A DNA stretch of 64,000 nucleotides from Mixophyes australis (Eukaryota; Chordata; Amphibia; Anura; Limnodynastidae), in NCBI GenBank assembly GCA_036250195.1, contig JAVHZZ010000001.1:399208117-399272116 (forward strand), given 5' to 3'. The first letter of the stretch is position 1, and every line of letters begins with the position of its first letter. A program made the position numbers and the translations under genes. Positions 42,152-54,600 of the stretch are shown one piece after another. The notes under the pieces were generated by a model that saw only the letters and a list, made by a program, of their open reading frames with translations, was not told where the DNA came from and did no database searches.

Positions 42152-44717
42152 TTCTCCTAACAATACCTAATCCTCAATCATCCCTTGCAAGAAATAGAGT
42201 TTTACTGGGTTTTCTCTGATTATAAAATTAACTCGGGCAAAGAAGAAGTACTAGACTGTTATATTTCTGCTCCCTTGTAAAGCATACTAGAAAGAAAAAT
42301 CTTTCAAATGACACACTCAAAAACTCCTAGATGTACTAACCACATCAACTGTACACCACCATCAACTGCTAGGAGCTAATTATCTTTTGTTGCTGACTAA
42401 TTAGATGAAATCAGAACTTACCTCCTGGGATATACATAGGGCCTGATTAATGATTCAGGCCGTCCTAGGCTAATACACTCATTTTACCCCCTCGCCATCC
42501 ATGTCAGGAAAATACACAGTAGGTAAAGTTTTTAAGTGTTTTTTTAGTTCCCCAAACACTACACTTCAAAGTTTGTATGGTAAAAAAAAATAAAAAAATC
42601 AACACAGAATAAGACATTGCATATTGTAGTGTTCAACACGTTAAGGGAGTCTGGGTATTACCAACTTCAAAAAAGTTGGCAGCACAGCTAATCCAAAGTG
42701 TTCAATGTAATGATCCTCTATTCACTAAGGGGTGGACTTGTGTCCAGACTGAGAGCATCAAGGCCCCAAGATGCTCTTCTCTCCTGTGTCTCCCAAGATA
42801 ACAACTTCCCACAGCCATGAAAGGACATCCTATCATATTCCTATCATTTTCTGTGAGGTACTAAATCAAGCGTTTCCCTCTGGCTCCATTCTCAGCGCAT
42901 AAAATACCAATCTGGTGCAATCCTGATTTTCCACAGGTATGGAGTACACAATCTTTCAAGCCGTGACTGGCAGGTGGCATAAGATTCCTGAATGATCTGA
43001 CACGCGCCCAAATGCCTCTCCCTTCTCAGGGTGACAGTAGAAATTTTGAAACCCTATGCTTCATATGATCCTTGCTTCATAGCTAGTGGGGCTGCCTATT
43101 GGCATATTGGAGAGAAATCAGAGATCTCATATTTACTATACTGCAAGTGAATGTCCCCCTCTCCCCAAAGTACTTTTTACTCCCACCACTAAAATAAACT
43201 TGTATGGCACATAATATCTGCTGACACCTGCCAGCTAGCAGCAGGCTGGAAATCCTCTGTGCCCCCTGCACCAGGTGGTCCTCAGCAGACTGGCACATGG
43301 GTCAAATGGAATACATGACTTCATCATTAGTAATTCATCTAAAGCATTTTGCAAAGATTGGGCTACCCTCCTCATTATAATTCAATCAGACCCGTTTATC
43401 AGTAAATCTATTACCAACTGATGTCCTTTTGGATCAGACCCATCACTAATATGTTGGTACACCAACACTATCTCCAGCCCTTCCTCACCTCCTCCTTCCC
43501 CTTCTTTCTAGTATTATCCAACTAAACTTTGTCAACTCCTAATACATGATTTGGTTTATGTTATGTATTGTCATGTGACCTGACTTTGTTCTTCATATAC
43601 TTTAAGATTGTCTGAAGACAAGTCTTCTTTGTTTGACTCCATCCACCTCACAATAAATACATTTGTTAAAATAAAATTGTGCAGCAAGGTAATTACCCAA
43701 CTTTGATATCTTAGATCTCTCTTTACATAAAACAATTGTGTGTCTGCAGTCTTAATATCATATTATTCTGTGTGTACAATAATTTAGGACGGTTTAATTA
43801 AAAGACATGCTAATGCACCACTATGTCAGGGATAAACTACTCTGCTATGCAACTAGCCAAAATCCTTACTTGTCAACGAAAATAATTTATTTCCTAATGA
43901 TCCAAAATAACCATTTTAAGCTTGTTCACATTGTAAAATATTTAGTCCAATTAATTCAATGTCAGGTAATGCTTTACTATGCTGCATAATTTAAAGGCTA
44001 ATTCCAATGATGTATGCCACACTCGCTTCTTTCCTGCCGTCCTCATATTTCTTCAGTGCAGCAGCATGTAGGTGCCAGTGGGCGTGACAGGAGACCCTCG
44101 CAAAAGCCAGAACTCAGGTAGGTAAACTTTAGGAATGGTCTATACCCTGTAGTATTCTACCCAAAATTAATTTCTTTCTTTAATAATATTATGCTAACAA
44201 TGAAAATATGATATTGATTGCATGTCATTAAGTAGACACATTGGGGTTCATGCTGAGTTGGGCATACACCCATTTGCTAAGTGTAAAATACCCAAGTTTG
44301 TACTACGCATCACCACAAAAATAAGGTGTCTGTCTTAGTCTGTATGCAGATTTATCGGACTATCTTTTCATTTGTTTTCACATACACAGTGGTCTTTAAT
44401 CGTCCTGGCTGCACTTTCTGATATGATTTTATTCACTTGCACACATTTCATTTATGTATAGGAGCGCACCTTGGTATCATTGGGGGAGGGGAGAGTCAGA
44501 CACCTCCCCTCATAGGTTACTGCATACTTTGAAAATTGAGACTCAGAAAGGTTTTAATTGTGACACCCTGTGGTATACTTGTTGAAAAATTTGTTAGGGA
44601 ATCACCTACAGGAGATGTCTGAATGTTGGCAGGTGAGCTTATCTCAATATACACCGATCATTCACAAAATTAAAACCACCTACCTAATACCTACCTTCCA
44701 TTGGCTTTCCTTAGAGC
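42152..44717. other. Non-coding, nothing recognised
   Basis: 2.6 kb without a supported gene. The frames seen are short and lack domains. Confidence 0.5.
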
Positions 44718-44932
44718 TATCTCCTCCCCATTGGGAGTCTAAATTCCCTAACAGACAGACAGGCAGGCAGACTAGGGCTAATTTGTTAGCAGCCAATTAA
44801 CCTACCAGTATGTTTCTAGCATGTGGGAGGAAACCAGAGCACCCGGAGGAAACCCACACAAACACGGGGAGAACATACAAACTCCACACAGATAAGGCCA
44901 TGGTCGGGAATTGAACTCATGACCCCAGTGCT
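44718..44932 (-). mobile_element. V-SINE, core part, inverted
   Basis: gtgggaggaaaccagagcac, acacggggagaacatacaaa and cggaattgaactcatgacc-like text are the reverse complement of the V-SINE core and box B region. Both the 5'-most tRNA head and the 3' tail are missing. Confidence 0.8.
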
Positions 44933-46728
44933 CCTGATCAGTGTGTATGCTAGAGCCTTGTATTCTGTATACAATACAGAACACAAAGTAAGGTAGAGAA
45001 GATAATAGAACTAGCTCAACCAGCCTGTCCCATGATCACATATAATAGTACAAATGGAAAGGAATGGGTAACTTTCAGAACACATAGAAAGAAACCAAAC
45101 ACTGTCTGCATATTAAAACATTTAACATAGAGACAGTGTTTATAAATTACAAAGCAAAACATAAAATAACTGTTGCTTAGGCAATAGTAACATTGTAGTC
45201 TTTATTTTTAATTCAGGAAACAGGATGCTTACTGCATCTTCTCCCTTGGTGTTGCTAAAGTGGTTATTAATATGTATGTTAATGCAAATCTTTGTCCACA
45301 GGTGTATGAAACAAATTAGAATTTGCAAAGTTTTACATAATATGCAATGCTTCAGAGGTCTGAGAGAAACTCTTACAGCTTACCGGAGAATTCTGCAAAA
45401 TATTATTAGAAGAAAATTGGATTTCAATTACTTGATATAACTTTTTTTTTTTTTAACTTTAGTATCGTTCCAGCATGTCTGGCTCACCATATGCCCATAA
45501 AATACAAAGAGTACAGCACACTTACATCATGTCCTGTGATGTCAAGTTCTGACCATGCACATGGTGCAAGAAACCAGAAAACTTCTTGGAATTAAGGAAT
45601 TAAGTCATTCACACATCCATTGTGATAGATCCCATTGTTTGGGATTCAGTGCAAGCTGGAAGATGATCATACATATACACAAAGACACTGATGCAGTTAA
45701 CAGCCAAACATATTTTCCATTCGGAACAATTACTATATGAGCAGACAATTATAGCTAAGAATAATCTTTAGCGGTCAATGGAGCATACAAACTACACAGA
45801 AATAGTGGTCAAAACAGAATCCATGGAAGCCAGCGCTGTAAGGCAGCAATGTAAAGCACTGTAATAATGTCCAGCACAAGGTCAGCATCTGGTCATTTAA
45901 AGGACTCTAAACCTAGTGATATAAGAAGAAAAAGCTTCACAAATGAATATGAGAAAGATCTTATGCCAAAGCAGGAAACCCCTCATGTATGAAATAGAGA
46001 GACTATGCCTGCATTTTTGGAATACAACTTCTTTAAATATGTGTGTGTTTGAGAATGGTACATATGTGGTGATGGGGAGTACCTGATGACAGACACAAGG
46101 ATAGATGAGCACAGGACACAGAACAGCTCTCAGGAAACTGAGGGACAAATTATTGTGAATTGGGGGGGGAAGGGGGGGGGGGGGGTAATAACAAAAAAAA
46201 AAAAAAAAAAGTTTCTCAGGGGGTCAGATTAGGAAGGACAAAAAAGAAAAGAACATTGAAAAGCATGCTTCTACAGGAGATTTACTTCTTTATATGTTAT
46301 TACTTCTATGAAACAATATAACATGGGGGTTTCAGCTTTCAACGACTGATAACATAAATCATTTAACTATTGTACAATTATCAAATATAAGCAAGTACAA
46401 GTTTAGCCATTTAATTTCCAAGTAAAGAACACACAGATAATAGAAAAACAGATTTTCAGGATGATCTACTCTGCAAACAACCAATAATCCATTCTCAGGC
46501 ACCACAGTAGATTTGCTTTGTACACCGCTGTTACACTGTACTCTATGGGGCTGTATGTATTACACACTGGTCCTTTAAACTGGTACAATACTATAAGTTT
46601 GAACATTGAGGTACTGATACTAATGGGGTCAACAAGGACAAAACCCTTTTTCCCCATTGTTACATTATGTGCTGACGTTTGAACCCATTGTTCTGGGCTT
46701 CAGACACTGCATGGCTTTCCATTGCAAG
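44933..46728. other. Non-coding; G-run and A-run at about 46162-46211
   Basis: A long poly(G) tract broken by single A bases is followed by taataac and a poly(A) tract. No gene is recognised in the rest. Confidence 0.5.
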
Positions 46729-47945
46729 ATTATTATTATTATTGTATATTTATATGGCGCCACAAGGTTTCTGCAGCGCCGTACACAATACAAACAATAG
46801 ACCATATAGGGAAAACAGTACAGAACATTAAACGACTAATACCATGACTTCAGAGGCTCCAGGCAAAGCAATTATAGTGTAGTTGGAGCAGAAGAATAGG
46901 TAGAGAAACATAAGAGCTAACCTCCTAAAGGGAGGGTAAAGAAACAGTTGGCACAAAGGGAGTCAGAAAAGGGAACAAGTGCAGAAGTGAGGTGATGAGA
47001 GCGGGCATGGAGAGAGGAACGGTGGTGATGAGAGTGACCATGGAGAGAGGGCTAAGTGGAAGCTGGTAGACTTTGGAAGAGGTGAGTTTTGAGTGTCCGT
47101 TTGAAGGTGTACAAAGTAGGGAACAAAGGGTTGAAGCATGGGAGGTTATTCCAGTGCAGGGGGGCAGCTTGGGAGAAGTCTTGAATTCTGGAGTGGGATG
47201 AGATGATCAGAGTGGAAGAGAGGTGACGGTCATTGGCCGAGCGCAGGGACGGGTGGGAGTGTGAGATATAAGGAGCAGCAGAGTGGGAGAGGACCTTGTA
47301 GGTGAGGGTAAGAAGTGTAAAAAGGATTCTGTAGGGGACAGGGAGCCAGTGTAAGGCAAAGCAGAAGAAGAGCAGCGAGAAAGGAATATAAGCCTCACAG
47401 TCGCATTGAGTATAGAACGAAGGGGGCGAGGTGGGAGCAGGGGATGCCAGTGAGAAGATTACAGTAGTCAAGCCGGAAAATGATGAGTGCATGGATAATG
47501 GTTTTGGTTGCATCCTGGTGATAGGAAGGGTCAGATGTGGGCGATGTTGCGTATTTGGAAGCGACAGGACTGGGAAAGGGAATGAATGTGGGGGGCAAAA
47601 GAGAGGGTGGAGTCAAGGGTGATGCCAAGGCAGCAAAGTTAGGGGAAAGAAGAGATAGCAGTGTTGTTAACAAAGATGGAGAGAGCCGGGTGGGATGAGG
47701 ACTTAGACGGAGGGAAAACAATGAGTTCGGTTTTTGCAATGTTAATTTTGAGAAAGCGCGAGGACATTCAAGAGGAGATGGCGTTGAGGCAGTCAGATAC
47801 ATGAGAGAGGAGGGGGGAAGGATCAGGAAAAGAGATGTAAAGTTGAATATCATTGGCGTATAGGTGATACTGAAGACCGAATGACGTGATGAGAGCACCT
47901 GGGGAGGTAGTATAAAGCGAAAACAGTAGAGTGCTGAGAACAGAG
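46729..47945 (-). pseudogene. L2-type LINE remnant, 5'-truncated
   Basis: The tail appears as (tta)n-tatttatatggcgcc at the left. Minus-strand frames give YHLYA-D-Q-Y in the reverse transcriptase region (about 47850), ALHWLPVPYRI near 47360, and FKRTLKTHLF near 47090. Several frameshifts occur. The sequence is a different subfamily from the young L2 at 23983-27067, judged by tail and codons. It ends near 47945 within the reverse transcriptase. Confidence 0.8.
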
Positions 47946-49639
47946 CCGCTTAATGGCAGTTTTTGTGAGATGAGTTTTGCTCTTCATCATGAGCAAGAAT
48001 TAGAGTTCCTAGGGATTACCAACTGCATGATTAAATAACCAAAATGAGATTTAATTTTGTAACCTAAAATATGAGCTGAAAATAGTAGATATAATGCAAA
48101 AGGTAGAAAAATTTGATTTATAACAAACAGAAATTTCTGAGCAAGAAAATGTAAAACTCAATGAATCTAAAATTCAAAAATGACAAAGAAAATACCAATG
48201 TCCCCTTTACTGACATATAAAAGCTAAAAATGAGCAGTAAATTGGGAAGGGGGTAGGACGTGGAAGAAGCTCAACCCATCATTTCTGCAAACCATGTGTA
48301 TTTGATTCACAACAAAAGGGAGTAATAATGGAGCATGTTTTCTGAGATGGACAAGAAATTGGTCTGATTTCACTAATTAGCTTGAAGAGCGGTTGTCCAT
48401 GGACACTAGGAGGTGGCTCCAAGAAATCAGACATTTTTATGAAGTCCAATTTGAGTAAGAATAAGAGATAAATGCCCATGTAACAGCATTCATTAAAATA
48501 ATTTCCAAAATCCTATGAATTGTTTTGTATAGTTTGAAATTATATATATAATTGTTAGGTTTTGCAAACTTGAATATTTGCATCCTTCATTATTCATTAC
48601 TGTGTTAAGTATTTCAAAAAGGGTCACACTGCAATACAAAGAGAAACCCTTCTGACAAAAGATTGGGTAGACTGGATGGCCACTCAAACGCTATCTACTG
48701 TAACTATTGAACATTTCACAGGAAAGCAGACCCTTTTACTGTGAATCAAACATTCGGCCTGGATCTTGAATGTCAAAATGAGTGATCTGGGTGTAACTAC
48801 ACAATTACATTTGCATTGATGTTATCAGAACGATCATTCTCAATATCATGCATAGCAGTGTATCAATCTCAAGAGCCATGCCGAAAAGCCTTCACTCCCA
48901 CCATACATCATTACGTTCCAGAGTCGGACTGCTTCTTTTATGAACAACGAAATTGTCAGGTTGGTAAATTAATTCCACACTCTAGAAAGTCATCCGTGTG
49001 TACTCAGCCTGTATCTTCGTTGAGATGCAGCAGGGAAAAAGTATCCTGTAACATAGCACACCAAAGTGTGTTTTATGTGGAAAGATCATTCAGAGATGGC
49101 AGGAACATTCAGGATATGGCAAGGCAGATGAAAATCCAGGCACATCCGCAATAAAATAAAAGGAAACATTATTTACAGAGCCATCATCCTTTCTGTTCAC
49201 ATACAAACGGCAGTTCGGATTACACTTGTAAACAGATTTTGCCTAATACAAAGACTTTAATTCATTTAGCAATTATATCCCCTAAAGTACAACTACACTT
49301 TTAAAAAAATGTATTCAACTAAATATAACAGGCCCCAACATATAACAGCGCACAAATGTAAGTTAGTACAATGAGAGCCCGAGGTTCTGAGCTACACAGC
49401 ATTGTGCTCCCGGACGCAGGAATGCAGTGAGCCCTGCCTTGCGTTTTTGGTTTTTTTTAGCTGTGCTTCTGGCCCCTCTCCCAATACCAGCCACCTTATT
49501 GTTCTGCAGATCATAAATCCGCTTCTGTCTTCCATTCCCCTTCCATCCATCTCTAAACATGCCTTCTCACGTCACAGAATGAGAATGCCAAAGACCTTTT
49601 TTTTTTTTTCATATTTTCATTCAATTTAAAGTCCAACGT
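47946..49639. other. Non-coding, nothing recognised
   Basis: The 112-codon plus-strand frame at 48816-49154 has no recognisable domain and I do not call it a gene. Confidence 0.5.
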
Positions 49640-49985
49640 AGTTCTTACCATGGCCTCATTGGATAACCTTACATTTATCTACATTATCTTTTATCTGCCC
49701 TTTTGTCCATATCTTTCTGTAGAAGGTGGCTACCCTGCTCTGTTAATAATCCCACATAGCATAGTGTCATCAGTAATTATGGACACCTTATTTTCTAGCT
49801 AATCTACAAGATATTGATCTTGAGCATAATTGAAAAGGACAGGGCCCAAATGCTGATCAATGTGATACATCTCTAATAACTGAAGCCCAGTCTGAATAAG
49901 TTGCATTTGTCATTACCCTTTCTTTTCTATCCTTCAACCAAGTTCTATACCCATGAACAAACACCCCCTTGCCATACCTTATAAT
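49640..49985 (-). pseudogene. CR1-clade LINE remnant
   Basis: Minus-strand text encodes TWLKDRKERVMTNATYSDW. This resembles the 'W(L)-(D/N)RKQRV-(I/V)NG--S-W' block of CR1 reverse transcriptases just before the missing PQGS-LGP motif. Degraded FGP-PF, T-LCG and KCKVIQ words follow in the right order. Many stops are present. Confidence 0.6.
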
Positions 49986-51409
49986 TTGATATTGAGATGA
50001 GTGAAGTCGTAGCAGTAAAACTATACACAAATAGAATATGGCATCAAAACAGGCCATTGCAAGAAGCGCAGAGTTCGGGTGACAATCTTAAGCGTTTTGC
50101 TTCTACTTCATACTTCCGCAGAATGGCTGCTCACTGCATTTGGAAAGTCACACTTCACAGAATTTTTATCTAGTCTATGCATAGAGCTGGAATGACAAAC
50201 AATTGATCCTGCTGTGTGGTGGGGTTAGGAAAATAAATTCCATGGGCGAAACACGTAAAATTTAGTGCCCAGAACAGTTGTGAAAATTCTGCTCATCTAT
50301 ACTCTCATCTTACACACCAAACGGTCAAGTGGAACAGTATCACATCAATCGCATTACCAATATTGAAACTTAAACGTATTTGTCAGACATATCTGTCTCT
50401 TCCTGATACTGTGCTGACAGATTCATTTTCTACAATACATTCCAGAATCTCATGCTCCAGTAACTCTAATTGTAAATAACAGAATGTCTCTGAAAAATTC
50501 TTAATTCACAGGAAATCTGCCACCAAACGTTGTATGAGAATGGCTGTAATGAAGACCATGTGCCAACTCTGTACGTTTCTGATTGTGTGGTTTTCCCTGG
50601 CACCCACTGCCACACATCCTTTTATTTGGTGGAGTGTAATCTGACTTGTGATATTACCGCGGATGTGCATGGTTCTCAGACAGACTTAATCCATCTGATT
50701 GCATAAACTGTAAATATCCTTCCTGGACTACTGAACATTTTTAGGAAGAAGCTGTCTAGTTTAGACAAAGTCTTGAAGCATAACCACATTCAGCGTTACA
50801 TCATTTTCCAGTTTATTTTTATTTTTTTAAACCATGGTTTTGGCCATAAATGGGAAGCATTGATTGTTTCCTGTGCTATGACTTGAAGTTTTAATCTGAC
50901 AATCCTGGCACACTCCTATCATCAATTGTCTCTTTCATCCAGATAATAGATAACATCTTTCTAAAACAGCTTCCTTTTTAGGTAATTGGCCTAAAACTCT
51001 AACAAGCGAACGATACATTTATCCCCTCCAGTATCTCATCTTTCTTAACAGCTTATTAACTTACCATCATAAAACACTTGTATTCATATGTATGTATTTT
51101 ATTAGGGCAGTGATAAAAATATAAAACCATTTACTAAGAAAACATCTGGGTGGCTGCAACGAAGGATTTATCACCACCTTGTAAAAAAAAACACCAAATA
51201 AACAAATCACCTGGTGGAATACATCAGTTCTATTTTATAGGGTCATATTTTCAAAACATTGTAAACAATGGATCATATTATGTGCTCTGTATTCTGGAAT
51301 GGTGCCCCATATACTGAACAACCCTTAATGAGCTCAGATCTTCAAAACCAAAAGAACACCACTGTTTCCTAGATCGGGTAAGCCTCTAAATTTAATAGGT
51401 TTTCTTTAC

Positions 51410-51444
<35 letters not shown>

Positions 51445-51639
51445 AATGACAGCTTCCAGGGATCACAGAACAAATAGTCATAACAGGATGTGTTTTAATA
51501 CAATGATGAAAGACAAAGGCCGCAGCCAAAGTTATGCTTAATGTTTGAAACAGAGTCCATGCTATGTCAAAATGTGATAAACAAAATATATTAAAAAAAA
51601 AAAAAAAGTAAAAAAAAAAAAATGTACAGATGCTGCTTA
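49986..51639. other. Probable PLRG1 3' UTR and downstream DNA; poly(A) tract at about 51410-51442
   Basis: The part next to 51640 should be the PLRG1 3' UTR on the minus strand. Three A-rich runs lie at about 51410-51442, 51592-51606 and 51611-51621. No other gene or repeat is recognised. Confidence 0.4.
51098..51499 (-). promoter_or_regulatory. Candidate PLRG1 polyadenylation signals
   Basis: On the minus strand, ATTAAA at 51494-51499 lies about 140 nt after the stop codon and AATAAA at 51098-51103 about 540 nt after it. Neither can be chosen without transcript data. Confidence 0.3.
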
Positions 51640-51699
51640 TTAAAATCTTTTCCTTTTGATAATTTCAGGTTTCCAGTTGATTGGATGAGTTTCTTCAGT
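51640..51699 (-). CDS. plrg1: PLRG1 terminal coding exon
   Basis: 60 bp, [19 protein letters not shown] then TAA (51642-51640). Acceptor gttctttcag. Too short to be found as an open frame alone; placed by its match to the PLRG1 C-terminus. Confidence 0.95.
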   Translation of the reverse strand, partial: TEETHPINWKPEIIKRKRF

Positions 51700-54600
51700 C
51701 TGAAAGAACAAGTACAAGGAGAACGTTAATAAAATTATTTAAATCATCAAATAAATCACGTTAGGCAATTAACTTTTACACTGTGCATTCTGCCTGCTCG
51801 TGTCAGGAAAACTGGGGTATACCTATAATAAACAGACTGGATAAGTGCACCTTTTATGAAATATTAAATGGGTACTTCAAGTCCAATCCTCTTCATAATA
51901 AGTTTTTCCCAAGTATACTAGTCAGTTAAGGGTCCTTAAACTTGGACCCTATCAGTGCTTATGTCAGCAGACTTTCAGTTTTGCAAAGCATTCGGTATAA
52001 GGAAATAATCTGCAGCTGAAACGGACATCATCCAATTACAAGCTGTATCTTATTTCCTTGTTTCAGATATGGGGCACCCTTCTAGAAGGTCATTGCCTCC
52101 TCAATTGACGGTACCCCACCAGACTAACATACAGGTAAGCACTAACTATGAAGTGGGGCTGACTGCAGGTGGAGAACCCATTGCACAATTGTTGACTATG
52201 TCAGGATGACTGTTTAGTGTTGAACTGTGTTGTTTATATAATGTTATGTTTTTACACCTGTCGGTTTATTACGCTTTTGCAAATCACACATTAGCCAGTT
52301 TCTCCATAGTACTTTAAAAACTAAAATATTGATTATCTGGCATGACTAGTGAAGACAAATCATTTATTCACATGATTTTAACGCAGATAAAGGTAATTTA
52401 ACTGGCTACTCAAATCAGAAAGCTCTCAATGGGATCTATCTAGTGGCAGCAGCCCTGCGTGAATCTTAATTAATGAGACTACTCAGCAGTCTCTCTCTTT
52501 AGAGACCTGCAGACATACGATGGACAAAATTATCAAAAGTGAAATATTGGCATCTAGGTTTGAAATGAACAGAACAGTGCAATACATACATATCACCTTT
52601 ACCACAAATCTATATAAAAAAAAAGCCTAGACGACTAGCGAGCAGCCATGTAACACGTATGTCCCCCAGTGTGTCAGGCACGAAATTCACACGCCTTGAA
52701 CAGAACAATAGAAGTGTAAATCAGATCTGTCAAGCATAGATAGGAAAATCCAATGGTAAGATTAAGGATGTTAGGGCAGCAAAACATTGCTGATCTTTTG
52801 GCTCATACATGATAGCGATGAAAGCACAAATTAGCAATGTTTTAGTTACTGCAATACCCGCAAATGCGCAAAGGTGCGCATCACATGGGGAGCTAACTGG
52901 ACTTCACAGGTAATTTAATTCCTGTGTAAAGCTGTATTTTTCAAATACATGGAATAATAAATCATTCTATATTACTGAGAATAAAAAATAGAACAGGATG
53001 CCCATTTTGCACTTGTCATTTGTTACAGTGATTAACAAAGTTGTGCCCTCTTGTATCACATAACGATATTTTATAGTGTTTCATGATAGAATGTTGATTG
53101 AAAATGTTATGTGGAAATAGAGCCTGTTACTAACATTAATGTGGCAGAGACTAAAGCCAAGGATGAAGATGGCTGCTGTTTATACAACTTTATTTTGTCT
53201 CCTGTAAAGTCTACCTCAATTATTATTTGGATTCTTTTCATCTGAGCATGTACAACTGTCAGTGAAGATAAAACAGGCCTCTATGAAGAATAACTAGAAC
53301 TGGTGCATTCTGACATTATACAGTTACTCCTTATCCAACAGCAAATATACTTTAATTGATAATAATGAAAATGTATATTTCAAGCTCCTCTGAAGAGTTA
53401 TTATGAGCAATATCCAAGCTTTAATTACCACTACAAACGTCTGTGCTGGGTAACATCTCTATGTTTATAGTTGCATTTACTGAGTAAAGCACCAATGGGG
53501 CATTGTACTAAAATTGTGAGCCACATATTATTTACAGTCATGAGATGCTTAGGTAGCTTATAAGATCCTTCTTATTGTAAAATGTTCCTCATTATACTAT
53601 ACATTTATCCAGCGGTGAAATCTCTATCAATGGGCGCTGATCACCAATTACTTTTAGCTTCTGGAATATTAAATTGTGGAAACTGCATAGGCAACCATAT
53701 GACAATACTTCCATACACCTATAGCATATTTATTTATGTTCTCCCATTAAAGTCTCTAAATCTGTAATTAAGGTATGGTTTAATTGAGAAGATAAATTAC
53801 AGTCCACATTTCATAGGAATTCAGAATAGCAATCCATACATCTGTCACTAACACCTGACAGGTGCCTGCCTGACCCTAATGAATGAGTCCTCACTACCAG
53901 GCATAGGAGAGAGGGGACAACTGCCAAGATTGTGCAGACTTCAGATGATTTTCTCAATGTTTTGGTTTAGAACTATCACAGTGTATATCCCAATGACAAC
54001 GTACAGCATTACAACAAAGCACTTAAACTATTGACCCTCTTATAGCCCATATTCCAGAAAGTGACTAACCTGTCTAATTACCATTGTAAATGTATATTTT
54101 TCCTTCATTGTAAAACACCAAACATAACTGGAATAATGTACATCCCCTATTGTGAAATATAATGATATTAAAAAAATAGGACTTTTATCCAAACCAGTAG
54201 AGCTCCTTGGTAACTTTTAATGTCCTTTGATAATATGAAGAGTAATATACTCCCTGTAAAATATTAAAGATCCAATTTGAAACAAATCGTGTTGCTCATA
54301 TGAAGTTCTGCTCATGTTTCATGACCGCTGCCCATGCACTCTACTATGGAACGCTTTTGAAATGAGTTATGGACCACTTACATTACAGCTCACCAAATAT
54401 AAGGGTATATTTTACAGGAGCGACATTACTACTCGGCAAACAACTATATGTTGAGTAGTACGGTCATTCATATTTACATATTCATATTCACTAATGTATT
54501 AAATATTTTCAACTTGTTGCAATGAAGGGGATACATACCGCAGTATCATCCTCTCTGTAGACCTTTATCGTTTTATCAGCTTCCGCAGTGATTAATCTGC

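Noticed and set aside
48816..49154. 112-codon frame with several cysteines
   Set aside because: No recognisable family, no conserved splice pattern; expected by chance in this length of DNA.
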